Of a stretch of 64,000 bases of DNA, positions 17,815-26,290 are shown piece by piece (the first letter of the stretch is position 1; each line of letters starts with the position of its first letter). A program made the translations under genes and the position numbers. This DNA is from Planotetraspora phitsanulokensis (GTDB lineage Bacteria > Actinomycetota > Actinomycetes > Streptosporangiales > Streptosporangiaceae), in contig NZ_BOOP01000034.1 in assembly GCF_016863295.1 (NCBI RefSeq), positions 62,001 to 126,000 on the forward strand. Reading direction: 5' to 3'. Under the pieces are notes generated by a model. It was not told the DNA's origin. It worked only from the letters and a program-made list of their open reading frames with translations, and ran no database searches.

Positions 17815-18762
17815 ATGGCAACCCACCGCGCCGCCCGCACCGGACCCTCAGCGGCTCCGGAATCGGCTCCGGAACCGGCTTTGCGGGAGGGACTCGACCC
17901 GCGCGCAGAGCTGAGCGAGTTCCTGCGCACCCGCAGGGCCCGCCTCAAACCGGCCGATGTAGGGCTCGCCGACCACAGCGGACGGCGCCGCGTGCCGGGC
18001 CTGCGCCGCGAGGAGCTGGCGCAGCTCGCCGGGGTCTCTGTGGCGTATTACACGCGCTTCGAGCAGAGCAACGCCCGCAACGTCTCACGCGAAGTGCTGG
18101 ACGCGATCTCCCGCGTACTCAAGCTCTCCGACGCCGAGCACGCCCACCTGCTACGCCTGGCCCAGCCCAAGCGGCATCAGCGGCATCCCGAGCCGCCGCG
18201 CCAACAGGTCAGGCCCGCGGTACTGGAGCTGCTGACGGCGATGGAAGGCGTGCCGGCATACGTATGGGGCCGCCGCGCTGATGTGCTTGCGTGGAACCAG
18301 ACTGCCTCCGCCCTCTTCGGAGACTGGGCCGCCCGTGCCCCACAGGAGCGGAACTGGGCCAGGATCACCTTCCTCGACCCTGCGTCCCGGAAGCTGTTCA
18401 CGGACTGGGAGTCCAAGGCGTACGACGTGGTGGGACAACTACGGTTCGGGGCCGGCCTGCACGCGGACGACTCTCTGCTCGCGTCGCTGATCGGTGAACT
18501 CTCCCTGAAGAGCGAGGACTTCCGCAGGCTGTGGGCCGCCCACGACGTCAAGAAGAAGACGCACGGCACCATGCGCCTGTCACATCCGCTGGTGGGGAAA
18601 CTGACGCTGCGCTACGAGACCCTCGCGCTCCCCGGCGATCAGGAGCAGTCGCTGACGACCTACCACGCCGAGCCCGGCTCACCCTCGGAAGAGGCGCTGC
18701 GCCTGCTGGCCAGTTGGGGAGCGGACGCCACGAAGGAGCGGCCCGCCGGCACACCACAGTGA
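17815..18762 (+). CDS. MmyB-type XRE-family transcriptional regulator
   Basis: The protein has 315 residues. After a low-complexity 30-residue leader it shows the family opening EFLRTRRARLKPADVGL, RRVPGLRREELAQLAGVS and YYTRFEQSNARNVS. The MmyB ligand-binding domain then follows (ARITFLDPASRKLFTDWE, LIGELSLKSEDFRRLWAAHDV, YHAEPGSPSEEALRLL). It is a second paralogue of the regulator at 8246-9181. No good Shine-Dalgarno precedes the ATG, so the start is less certain. It is divergent from the DHA1 exporter, its likely target. Confidence 0.9.
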   Translation: MATHRAARTGPSAAPESAPEPALREGLDPRAELSEFLRTRRARLKPADVGLADHSGRRRVPGLRREELAQLAGVSVAYYTRFEQSNARNVSREVLDAISRVLKLSDAEHAHLLRLAQPKRHQRHPEPPRQQVRPAVLELLTAMEGVPAYVWGRRADVLAWNQTASALFGDWAARAPQERNWARITFLDPASRKLFTDWESKAYDVVGQLRFGAGLHADDSLLASLIGELSLKSEDFRRLWAAHDVKKKTHGTMRLSHPLVGKLTLRYETLALPGDQEQSLTTYHAEPGSPSEEALRLLASWGADATKERPAGTPQ

Positions 18763-19068
18763 ACGGGCCTCGGCCTGCGCGGTGCCGGTTTGGATGGGGC
18801 GGGGGAGTACCGTGCGTCGGCGATTGCACTGCGTCGGGTGTTCCCGATTGGGCCCATCAGCCTGCCCCTGCTGATGGTGGTCACATGGGACGTAGGCAGA
18901 GCGGGGGCCTGGGTAACTCCGCACAGCCGGCGTAAACCTGAACATGTCCCCGAAGAAACGCCCCGGGGTCACCCGCCCAGCGCAGCACCGGCCGCGACCC
19001 ATGGACCGCGCACGCCCGCGCGCTGGCATGCCGAACACGCGGCATTTCGACGTCCAAGGGAAGATCAC
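18763..19068. other. Intergenic region before epoxide hydrolase
   Basis: These 306 bases hold no supported gene although the downstream frame is open back to 18790. An inverted repeat CCATCAGC/GCTGATGG (18854-18877) with an 8-base loop is the only clear structure; it may act as a terminator for the regulator gene or as an operator. Confidence 0.4.
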
Positions 19069-20229
19069 ATGGCACAGCTACGTCCGTTCCGCAGCGAAAC
19101 CCGTCCCGAGCAGCTCACCGACCTGAGGGAGCGGCTGGCCAGAACGCGGCTCGCGCCGGCACTGTCCGGACAGGACTGGACGCACGGCACCCCACCCGGC
19201 TACCTCGCCGAGCTGCTGGAGTACTGGCGCACCGAGTTCGACTGGGGCGCGGCTGAGGAGCGACTCAACGCGCTCCCTCAGTTCCTCGCCGAGGTCGGCG
19301 GCAACACCATGCACTTCGTGCACGCCAAGGGAGTGGGACCGCGCCCGTTCCCCCTGCTGTTCTCGCACGGCTGGCCGGGTTCGTTCTGGGAGGTGCACAA
19401 GATCATCGGGCCGTTGGCCGACCCGGCAGCACACGGCGGGGACCCGGCCGACGCGTTCGACGTGGTCGCGCCGAGCCTGCCCGGCTACGGTTTCTCCCCG
19501 CATCCCGTCACGCCCGGGATGACCCCGACCGCCATGGCGACCCTGTTCAACCAGCTCATGACCGAGGTGCTCGGCTATTCGCGCTACGGCGCGCAGGGCG
19601 GCGACTGGGGCGCGCAGATCACCAGCCGCCTCGGCCGTGACCACGGCGACACCGTGGCTGGCATCCACCTGAACCTGATCGGGGCAACGCCGGTGCTGGA
19701 CGAGAACTCGGCCCCGCTCTCGCCCGCCGAAGAGGCATTCGTGGCCAAGACCGAGGAGTTCTTCTCCGAGGAGGGCGGTTACGCCCAAATCCAGGGCACC
19801 CGGCCGTCCACGCTCGCCGCGGGACTGTCCGACTCCCCTGCAGGCCTGGCCGCGTGGATCGTGGAGAAGTTCCGGGCGTGGAGCGACTGCGGCGGCGACG
19901 TCGAGTCGGTGTTCAGCAAGGACGAGCTGCTCACCGACATCACTCTCTACTGGCTGACCAACTCCATCGCCACCTCCACCGGCCTGTACTACGAGACCAT
20001 GCACACCGAGGGCATGCTCGGCAGGTTTGTGCCCGGTTATGTCGACGTGCCGACCGGGTTCGCCTCCTTCGCCAAGGACAACTTCACGCCGCCAGAGGAA
20101 TGGGTACGGCGCTGCTACCGCCTGACCCGGTTCACCGAGTTCGACCGAGGCGGCCACTTCGCGGCATTGGAGCGGCCGGAAGAGCTGGTCACCGAGATCC
20201 GTGAGTTATTCCGCCCGCTACGCGCCTGA
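19069..20229 (+). CDS. Epoxide hydrolase (alpha/beta hydrolase with EHN domain)
   Basis: The enzyme hydrolyses epoxides to diols through an Asp-ester intermediate. From the ATG at 19069 (AAGGGA upstream) it has 386 residues, the usual microsomal-type length. The N-terminal EHN domain begins PFRSETRPEQLTDLRERLA. The oxyanion motif HGWPGS is at about 99-104, the nucleophile Asp179 in GGDWG, and the catalytic His363 in GGHFAALERPE. A lid tyrosine candidate is in the segment around LYYETMH. There is no signal peptide, so it is cytosolic. The frame is open 279 bases further upstream, but that part has no ribosome binding site and non-family sequence. A hairpin followed by a T-run ends the unit about 100 bases after the stop. 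Confidence 0.92.
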   Translation: MAQLRPFRSETRPEQLTDLRERLARTRLAPALSGQDWTHGTPPGYLAELLEYWRTEFDWGAAEERLNALPQFLAEVGGNTMHFVHAKGVGPRPFPLLFSHGWPGSFWEVHKIIGPLADPAAHGGDPADAFDVVAPSLPGYGFSPHPVTPGMTPTAMATLFNQLMTEVLGYSRYGAQGGDWGAQITSRLGRDHGDTVAGIHLNLIGATPVLDENSAPLSPAEEAFVAKTEEFFSEEGGYAQIQGTRPSTLAAGLSDSPAGLAAWIVEKFRAWSDCGGDVESVFSKDELLTDITLYWLTNSIATSTGLYYETMHTEGMLGRFVPGYVDVPTGFASFAKDNFTPPEEWVRRCYRLTRFTEFDRGGHFAALERPEELVTEIRELFRPLRA

Positions 20230-20328
20230 CCAGGCTAAACAGGGCGGCCGGATGGTCGGCCCAGTGCCGGACGACGGGCAACAGCGGTTCGACGCGTGCC
20301 GACGACTCGTCGAAAGCTGATGGCCGCG

Positions 20329-20353
20329 ATTGGACTTGCAGGTCCAATTTTTT
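20329..20353 (+). terminator. Intrinsic terminator after epoxide hydrolase
   Basis: ATTGGAC and GTCCAAT form a perfect 7-bp stem with a 6-base loop followed directly by five T residues and TTCTTC. This hairpin with T-run is striking in such a GC-rich genome and lies about 100 bases after the stop codon. Confidence 0.65.
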
Positions 20354-20435
20354 CTTCGCACTCTGGCAGTGCCGCGCGGGTGACCGGAACAGGTTCCAGA
20401 GCGGGCATAGGCAAACGAGCGTGAGGGGACGCGTG

Positions 20436-21200
20436 ATGAGCGGACGGTTGCAGGGCAAGCGGGTGTTGGTGACCGGATCGACGAGCAACATCGGCCGGGC
20501 GATCGCAGAGGCGTTCTCCGCCGAGGGTGCGCACGTGATCGTATCCGGCCGCAGCGCCGAGCGGGGCGGAGAGGTCGTCGACGGTATCCGCGCGCGTGGT
20601 GGCCGCGCCGACTTCGTGAAGGCGGATCTGGACGGAAGCGCCGAGGCCTCGCACGCCCTGGCGCGGGAGGCGGTGTCCGTTCTTGGCGGGGGCATCGACA
20701 TCCTGGTCAACAACGCCGGGATCTACCCCGGTGACAGCACGGTCGACACCGATGAGAAGACCTTCGACCAGGTCTACGCCGTCAACGTGAAGGCGCCGTT
20801 CTTCCTGACCGCCGCGATTGCTCCGGCCATGGTCGAGGTCGGCGGCGGGGCGATCATCAACCTGGGCTCGTGGATCGCACGCTTGGGCATTCCCGTGGGC
20901 GCGCTCTACAGTTCCACCAAGGGCGCGGTGGAGACCCTCACGCGAGCTTGGGCCGCCGAATTCGGTCCTCATGGCGTGCGCGTGAACGCGATCTCTCCCG
21001 GCGTGATTCAGGAGCCCATGCCGGGGGAGGCGCACCCGGGCGAGGTCATGATGAACGGCACTCCGGCTGGGGGAATGGGCAAGCCGCAGGCCGTCGCTCA
21101 GGCCGCGGTCTACCTCGCCAGCGAGGAGGCCGCGTTCGTCCACGGCATCGTGCTGGACGTGGACGGCGGCCGTACCACGACGGCCGTCATCGCCGGATGA
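20436..21200 (+). CDS. Short-chain dehydrogenase/reductase (FabG-like SDR)
   Basis: The protein has 254 residues from the ATG at 20436, which has GAGGGG eight bases upstream; a GTG at 20421 is the alternative. The coenzyme loop reads TGSTSNIG. LVNNAG is the NNAG structural motif, and the active site has Tyr158 and Lys162 in YSSTKGA. The C-terminus has the family phrase LDVDGG. The subgroup reduces or oxidises ketone/alcohol pairs with NAD(P). The substrate is unknown. The gene stands alone between the epoxide hydrolase terminator and convergent surface-protein genes. Confidence 0.92.
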   Translation: MSGRLQGKRVLVTGSTSNIGRAIAEAFSAEGAHVIVSGRSAERGGEVVDGIRARGGRADFVKADLDGSAEASHALAREAVSVLGGGIDILVNNAGIYPGDSTVDTDEKTFDQVYAVNVKAPFFLTAAIAPAMVEVGGGAIINLGSWIARLGIPVGALYSSTKGAVETLTRAWAAEFGPHGVRVNAISPGVIQEPMPGEAHPGEVMMNGTPAGGMGKPQAVAQAAVYLASEEAAFVHGIVLDVDGGRTTTAVIAG

Positions 21201-21230
21201 CACGGCGCACGCACTGCCGCCGGCTGGGCA

Positions 21231-22277
21231 CTAAACCTGGGCGTTCCGTGAGGACTTCTGGGCCTCTGCGCGGCCTTCGTCGCGGGCGCGGGCGAGCAGG
21301 TCCGCCAGATGCCGGCGGCGGCGCCGGGTGATGGCCCGGTAGGAGAAGAAGAGGATCACGAGAAGCGCGGCCAGGGCCAATTGGGGCCAGGGCACGGTCC
21401 AGACCGTCATGTCGGTGGCGGCGTCCTTGACCACGGCACCGGCGGGGATGCCACCCTGGACGGACGGGGACACGGTGACGCTCGTGGAGAGCGGGCCGAG
21501 GGCCCAGACTCCCGCGATGCGGGTCTCCACCGTACGGCTGTCGCCCGGGAAGATCTCCTCGACATCGATCTTGGCGTCCCGTTCGGCCAGACCGGACAGG
21601 TCGCTGACCGTCACCTCGCCGGCTCCGCTCACCGCGACGTTCCCCTTGTTCGTCGCCGTGTACTTGACCCGGATGACACCAGAGGAGAAGGGGTTCCACG
21701 ACTGCTCGTACGTGGCGGAGAGGCCGCTGACCGCCACCGCCGCCGTGATCGTGCCGGTGGCGCGCATCATGACCCGGAACCCCACCCGGCTCTCCACGGA
21801 GACCGTGTCGCCGGCGCTGGTGACCGTCGCGGCGATGCCGGCCGGATGGTCCCCCGGCGCGGCGTCACGCGGCACGGTGATCGTGAACGGCACCACCTTC
21901 GTCTCGTTGGCCCCGACGGTGACCTTGTTCTGGACCTTGATCCAGGTGCCGCCGTCCTTGGACGCCTGGTCGGACTGGAGCATGTTGAAGCGGCCCTTGT
22001 CGGTGAGGTAGCCGTCGGCGGCCTTCAGGGCGAAGTCGGCGGCGGCGTCGCTGAAGTTCCGCACGGCCAGGTGCTCGGTCACGGTCTGACCCGGGTCGAG
22101 GGTGAGCTCTACCCGTCGGCGGCCGTCCGGGCCCTGCTGGTTGGCCGGCTGGACCGACCAGGTGAGGGTCGGAGCCGGTTCGGCCAGTGCGTCGACGGGC
22201 GCGAGAGGCACGGTGAGGAGCGCCGCCGTGAGCACGGCGAGGAGCCGCGGCAGCGTCTGCGACAGGGTTCGGATCAC
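21231..22277 (-). CDS. DUF916-like (WxL-interacting) membrane-anchored surface protein
   Basis: The protein has 348 residues with a GTG start (GGAGGA seven bases upstream). An N-terminal Sec signal peptide ends near LAEPA. The next domain opens LTWSVQPANQQGPDGRRRVE and has VRNFSDAAADFALKAADG, the look of the DUF916 peptidoglycan-binding domain of WxL-interacting proteins. A second Ig-like beta domain follows. The C-terminus has one membrane helix (LALAALLVILFFSYRAI) and a basic cytosolic tail RRRRRH. In Firmicutes such proteins bind cell wall and WxL proteins. Here it follows a WxL-like secreted protein by 70 bases, so the pair probably forms a surface complex. The family call rests on pattern only. 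Confidence 0.75.
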   Translation of the reverse strand: MIRTLSQTLPRLLAVLTAALLTVPLAPVDALAEPAPTLTWSVQPANQQGPDGRRRVELTLDPGQTVTEHLAVRNFSDAAADFALKAADGYLTDKGRFNMLQSDQASKDGGTWIKVQNKVTVGANETKVVPFTITVPRDAAPGDHPAGIAATVTSAGDTVSVESRVGFRVMMRATGTITAAVAVSGLSATYEQSWNPFSSGVIRVKYTATNKGNVAVSGAGEVTVSDLSGLAERDAKIDVEEIFPGDSRTVETRIAGVWALGPLSTSVTVSPSVQGGIPAGAVVKDAATDMTVWTVPWPQLALAALLVILFFSYRAITRRRRRHLADLLARARDEGRAEAQKSSRNAQV

Positions 22278-22347
22278 GGCGGGGTCCTCCGGCGAAAGGG
22301 GGTGGTGGGGGCCGCGACGCTGCGGCCCCCATCCGTCGGCTATTCGG

Positions 22348-22968
22348 TTATTCGAAGAGGGACAGGGTCAGCGTCGAGGCGTACGAACCCGCGGCGACGT
22401 CCGCGGGGGTGCGCAGGAACAGGTCGGCGTTGACGGTGTACGAGCCTTCAGAGACCTCGCCGGAGTCGAAGGTCGAGACAAGGAGCTCCTGGTCGACCAG
22501 ACCGACGTTGTTGCCGGGCTGGGTCGGCTCGTCGAGGACGGTCGCGACCTCCTCGCCTTCGGCGACCAGGCCGGTGTCGCCGCCGTCGATCAGGTGCGGC
22601 TTCCAGCCGAGGTGGCCGGCGCTGATGGGCGCCTGACCGGCGTCGCCGAGGAAGTCGGACGCGTTGCCGAGCACGGCCCACGCGGCGCCCTCGGGGATCT
22701 CATCCCCGGTGCGGGTGTCGGTGACCGTCACCTTCGGCAGGGTGCCGGTGAACTGGCGGGTCTCCAGGGTCGAGCCGTCCTCGCTCAGCGCGACGGAGTC
22801 GGCGGCGATCGACATGGCGAGCACGCCAGGCTCCTTGATCGGTGCGATGTCGACCGTCACCTCGACGTCGGTGCTGTCGCCGGGGTCGGCCACCGCAGGC
22901 CCCTGCAGCGCAACGGAAGCGGTCAGCGCGACGGCCGCCGCGAGCAGCCATTTGGGTTGAATTTTCAT
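22348..22968 (-). CDS. Secreted WxL-like surface protein
   Basis: The protein has 206 residues from the ATG at 22968 (GGAG six bases upstream). The Sec signal peptide is cleaved near GPAVADP. The mature part is acidic and beta-rich. SDFLGDAGQ..ISAGHLGWKP and the ending GSYASTLTLSLFE resemble the WxL-type C-terminal domain, in which a conserved Trp region and a terminal beta strand mediate cell-wall attachment. There is no sorting motif or membrane helix. It is encoded directly upstream of the DUF916-like protein and downstream of two secreted glycosidases on the same strand. It may hold those enzymes or their products at the cell surface; that role is inferred. Confidence 0.75.
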   Translation of the reverse strand: MKIQPKWLLAAAVALTASVALQGPAVADPGDSTDVEVTVDIAPIKEPGVLAMSIAADSVALSEDGSTLETRQFTGTLPKVTVTDTRTGDEIPEGAAWAVLGNASDFLGDAGQAPISAGHLGWKPHLIDGGDTGLVAEGEEVATVLDEPTQPGNNVGLVDQELLVSTFDSGEVSEGSYTVNADLFLRTPADVAAGSYASTLTLSLFE

Positions 22969-23035
22969 GCAATGCTCCACATGGGGGGTTTCTGGATTAT
23001 GCGGGGACTTCTGGTGCTGGAGATAGCGCTGGGAT

Positions 23036-26000
23036 TCAGGTGCAGGTGAGGGCGGGGTAATCCGCGGTGTATTGGGAGGTCGCCTCCTCGCCGTCCACGG
23101 TCCCGGTGGCGCTGACGGTGACCGAACCCGCCGCGATCGAGGCCGTACGGGTGGCGAACGACTGGTAGGCGCTCGCGCCCGGCGCGACATTCGGGAACGA
23201 TCGCTCGCCGTACGCGCTCTGCAGGGTGATGCTCGCCGCCGCGTCATGGTCGTTGCGCGCCTGCACGGCCACGTACGCCTTGCCGGCCAGGCAGCGCGGC
23301 GTGACCTTGATCGTGACGGGGATCTCGGCGGGCTCCTCGGGAGCCGGTTCCTGGGCGAAGACCCGCCATTCCGTGATCGCCACCGCGGAGTAGGTGGTGC
23401 CGTTGCCGTTGGCCCGGACCGTGGCCCGCACCCGGGACGTGGTGATCGGGTCGAAGGCGACGTTGTTGAACGCGGTCGTGCTCGTGCCGTACGTGGACGC
23501 GCCGGGCACGTCACGCCAGGCCGAGGTGGCCTCGTCCCAGTACTGGAGCACCCAGCCGTCGGGCTGGGCGACGCCGTCGCCGGTGCCCTGGCCCGAGTCC
23601 CGCCAGAACTTCAGCTCGGTGCTGATGATCCGTACGGGGCGTGACCAGTCGTACTGGACCCACTGGGTCGCCGGGCGGGTGCCGGACCAGGTGCCCCAGA
23701 TCTGCGCCTGGCTCGGGTTGGCCGGGTCGGCGTTGTCGTTGAGGGCGGTGACGCTGTTCCAGCCCGCCGTGTAGGAGGCGGTCGGGGTCGCGATGGGGGC
23801 GATGTTGCCGTTGAGCGGCGCGGACAGGTCCGCCGGGATGACGACCGTCTTGGCGGTCTCCAGGTTTCCCGCCTTGTCGATCGCCCGGTACGACACGGTG
23901 TGCCGGTTGGCGTCGGGCGCCGTGATGACGCCGTCGGCGGTGGGGGTCCACGGGCCGGTGCCGATGGCGTACTCGATGCCGGCGACGCCGGAGGTGGCGT
24001 CGGTCGCGAGGACACTGACCGACCGGGTGGTGGTGTCCAGCGTGCCGACGCTGACCGGTGCCGTGGCGTCGATGCGTACCGTGAGGTTCTCGGGTGTGGA
24101 GACGTTGCCCGCGCGATCGGTCGCCTTCGCGGTGACGGTGTGCTCGCCGTCCCCGGAGACGTTGGCGTCGGCCTGCCGGGTGTCGGTGGTGACGACCGGC
24201 TGGCCGTCGTCCACCTTCGTCTCAATGGTCATCCGGCCGCCGCGGTCGTCGACGCCGTTGACGCGCACCCGTACCGCCGAGCGGTACCAGCCGGCGTTGC
24301 CCGCGCTGCCGCTGGGGGTGAGGGTCAGCGTCGGCGCGGTCTCGTCGCCTTCGGTGTCGTCCGGCGAGAGGACCGTGACCTGCGCGGAGATGCGGCCGGC
24401 GGCGTAACCGAGCACGGTTCCCCGGATGGTGACCGTGCCGGGCTGGGCGACCTGCTCGGGGGTCAGCGGGTCCCAGAAGACCGGGATCCGCAGCGTCTCG
24501 CCGCCGAAGGCGACGCCGACGGTGCCGGGCAGCTCCGTTTCGCCGACTTCGACGGTGATGGCCGGCGGATTGACGGTCTCCGGCTGCGTGGCCAGGATCT
24601 TCCACTCCTCGACCGCGACCGCCGAGTAGGTGCTGCCGTTGGTGGAGGCGTCGAAGGTCGCGCGTACCTGCGTGGTGGTGACCGGGTCGAAGTCGGTGTT
24701 CTGGAGGCCCTGCGTGCCGGTCGGGTAGCCGGTCGCGTTGGGCACGTCGGCCCACTGGCCGGTGGCGAGGTTCCAGTACTGGATCTTCCAGCGGGCGGGG
24801 GCCGCGACGCCCACGCCGCTGCCCTGCGGGTTGTCGTTCCAGAAGTCGATCTGCGAACCGGAGATCCGCATCGGCTGGTCCCACGTGTACTGCACCCACT
24901 GCTGCGGCGGGTTGTTGCCGGTCCAGGTGCCCCACATGTCCGGCGGCAGCGGGTTGGACCGGACGAGTTCGTCGTTGAGCGCCTTCACCCAGTACTGGGT
25001 GGGCACGGGCTCGTTGGAGACGGTGACCTTCGCCTCCTGCGCGACGTTCGGGCGAGGCGTGAGGTCACGTCCCTTGACCGGCGTCGGCGTGACGAGCTTC
25101 ATCCGCGGCGGGGTCTGCGTGTCGTCCCACTCCACCCGGTCGATCGCGACCGAACGGCGGAAGTGCCCGCCGCCGACCGCGTCGGCCGTGTGGTAGGCGA
25201 TGTACCACTTGCCGTTGAACTCCAGGATGCCCGGGTGGCTGGTGGTCGAGGAGACCGGCCGGAGCACGGTGCCCCGGTAGGTCCACGGCCCGGTCGGCGA
25301 GGAGGCCGTCGCGTACGCGATGCAGGCGTGGTAGTTGGCCGGGGTGCACTGCGAGGTCGGACCGGCGTTGTTCCCGGCGTACGCCATGTAGTACGTGCCG
25401 TTCCGCTTGAAGACCCAGGGCGCCTCGAAGAAGCCGGTCAGGCCGGTGACGGAGCGCTGGGTGCCGATCGGCGTCTTCATGTCCTGCTGGTACTCGAGCA
25501 TCCGCAGGTTCCCGAAGGTGCCCCACCAGACGTAGACCCGCTGGTTGGGGGCCTCGCCGTCGATCAGGATCGTCGGGTCGATGTTCTGGATGTTGTTGGC
25601 CGAGGGCACCCGCTGGGAGATCAGCGGCCCGCCCACATAGTCGCTCCACGGGCCGGTCGGCGACGTCGCGACGGCCAGGCCGATGGCGAACCTGTCGGAC
25701 GCCGTGCTCTCCCGCTCGCTGACCGGGACGTACCAGTAGTAGCGCCCGTCCACGCCCTGGATCATCTGGCCCGCGTACGCGCGCCCCGGCGTCGCCCAGG
25801 AGAAGACCGTTTCCGGGCGCATCAGTGACGGGTAGTGGGTCCACTGGCCGCCTTCGACGTCACCGGTCTTGAACGCGCCCCACTCGTTCATGATGAAGTC
25901 GTTCTGGGTCGGCCCGGCCTGGTCGTGGCCGGTGTAGATGTAGAGCTCGTCGTGGCCGCTGGTGTTGCCCGGCGCTCCGGCCGGGACGACGACCGGCGCC

Positions 26001-26212
26001 GGGTCGGCGGAGTAGTAGCTGCCGTCGCCGAGGATCGGGTTGCGTGTGTTGGTGAAGGTGGTGGAGTCGGCGGCGTGGGCCGGAACGGGAACCCCGATCA
26101 GGCACAGGGCCGCGAGCTGGGCGACCACCGCCGCGGCGGTCCTGCGGAACCGGCGCCTCGGCCGGGAGCGGGAGGGTGATGAGGCTGCGGGCCGCCTCAT
26201 GGCGATCTTCAA
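23036..26212 (-). CDS. Secreted GH43-like glycosidase with discoidin and Ig-like modules
   Basis: The protein has 1058 residues with a TTG start (GGAAG upstream) or an ATG at 26200. It has a basic leader plus signal peptide ending near AHAAD. The catalytic five-bladed propeller (about 50-375) carries candidate acidic residues in YYSADPAPVV, QNIDPTILIDG and FFEAPWVFK, the Asp/Asp/Glu triad pattern of GH43, whose members are arabinofuranosidases, arabinanases or xylosidases. Two homologous discoidin-like modules, both containing WGTW.G..P..QWVQY, flank bacterial Ig-like and OmpL47-like repeats. The last 95 residues form a module with paired Cys shared with the next protein. It lies 78 bases downstream of the 1578-residue glycosidase, so they are probably co-transcribed. 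The exact substrate is unknown. Confidence 0.85.
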   Translation of the reverse strand: MKIAMRRPAASSPSRSRPRRRFRRTAAAVVAQLAALCLIGVPVPAHAADSTTFTNTRNPILGDGSYYSADPAPVVVPAGAPGNTSGHDELYIYTGHDQAGPTQNDFIMNEWGAFKTGDVEGGQWTHYPSLMRPETVFSWATPGRAYAGQMIQGVDGRYYWYVPVSERESTASDRFAIGLAVATSPTGPWSDYVGGPLISQRVPSANNIQNIDPTILIDGEAPNQRVYVWWGTFGNLRMLEYQQDMKTPIGTQRSVTGLTGFFEAPWVFKRNGTYYMAYAGNNAGPTSQCTPANYHACIAYATASSPTGPWTYRGTVLRPVSSTTSHPGILEFNGKWYIAYHTADAVGGGHFRRSVAIDRVEWDDTQTPPRMKLVTPTPVKGRDLTPRPNVAQEAKVTVSNEPVPTQYWVKALNDELVRSNPLPPDMWGTWTGNNPPQQWVQYTWDQPMRISGSQIDFWNDNPQGSGVGVAAPARWKIQYWNLATGQWADVPNATGYPTGTQGLQNTDFDPVTTTQVRATFDASTNGSTYSAVAVEEWKILATQPETVNPPAITVEVGETELPGTVGVAFGGETLRIPVFWDPLTPEQVAQPGTVTIRGTVLGYAAGRISAQVTVLSPDDTEGDETAPTLTLTPSGSAGNAGWYRSAVRVRVNGVDDRGGRMTIETKVDDGQPVVTTDTRQADANVSGDGEHTVTAKATDRAGNVSTPENLTVRIDATAPVSVGTLDTTTRSVSVLATDATSGVAGIEYAIGTGPWTPTADGVITAPDANRHTVSYRAIDKAGNLETAKTVVIPADLSAPLNGNIAPIATPTASYTAGWNSVTALNDNADPANPSQAQIWGTWSGTRPATQWVQYDWSRPVRIISTELKFWRDSGQGTGDGVAQPDGWVLQYWDEATSAWRDVPGASTYGTSTTAFNNVAFDPITTSRVRATVRANGNGTTYSAVAITEWRVFAQEPAPEEPAEIPVTIKVTPRCLAGKAYVAVQARNDHDAAASITLQSAYGERSFPNVAPGASAYQSFATRTASIAAGSVTVSATGTVDGEEATSQYTADYPALTCT

Positions 26213-26252
26213 GGTGGTGCTTCCTTACTGTCAGCGAGACTCACAGCGGGGG

Positions 26253-26283
26253 GGTGGCGGCGCCCCGCCGGGACGCCGCCACC
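26253..26283 (-). terminator. Hairpin between the two large glycosidase genes
   Basis: GGTGGCGGCG and CGCCGCCACC form a perfect 10-bp stem with an 11-base loop in the gap between the two minus-strand glycosidase genes. With no T-tract it may attenuate rather than end transcription. Confidence 0.45.
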
Positions 26284-26290
26284 GGGAGCG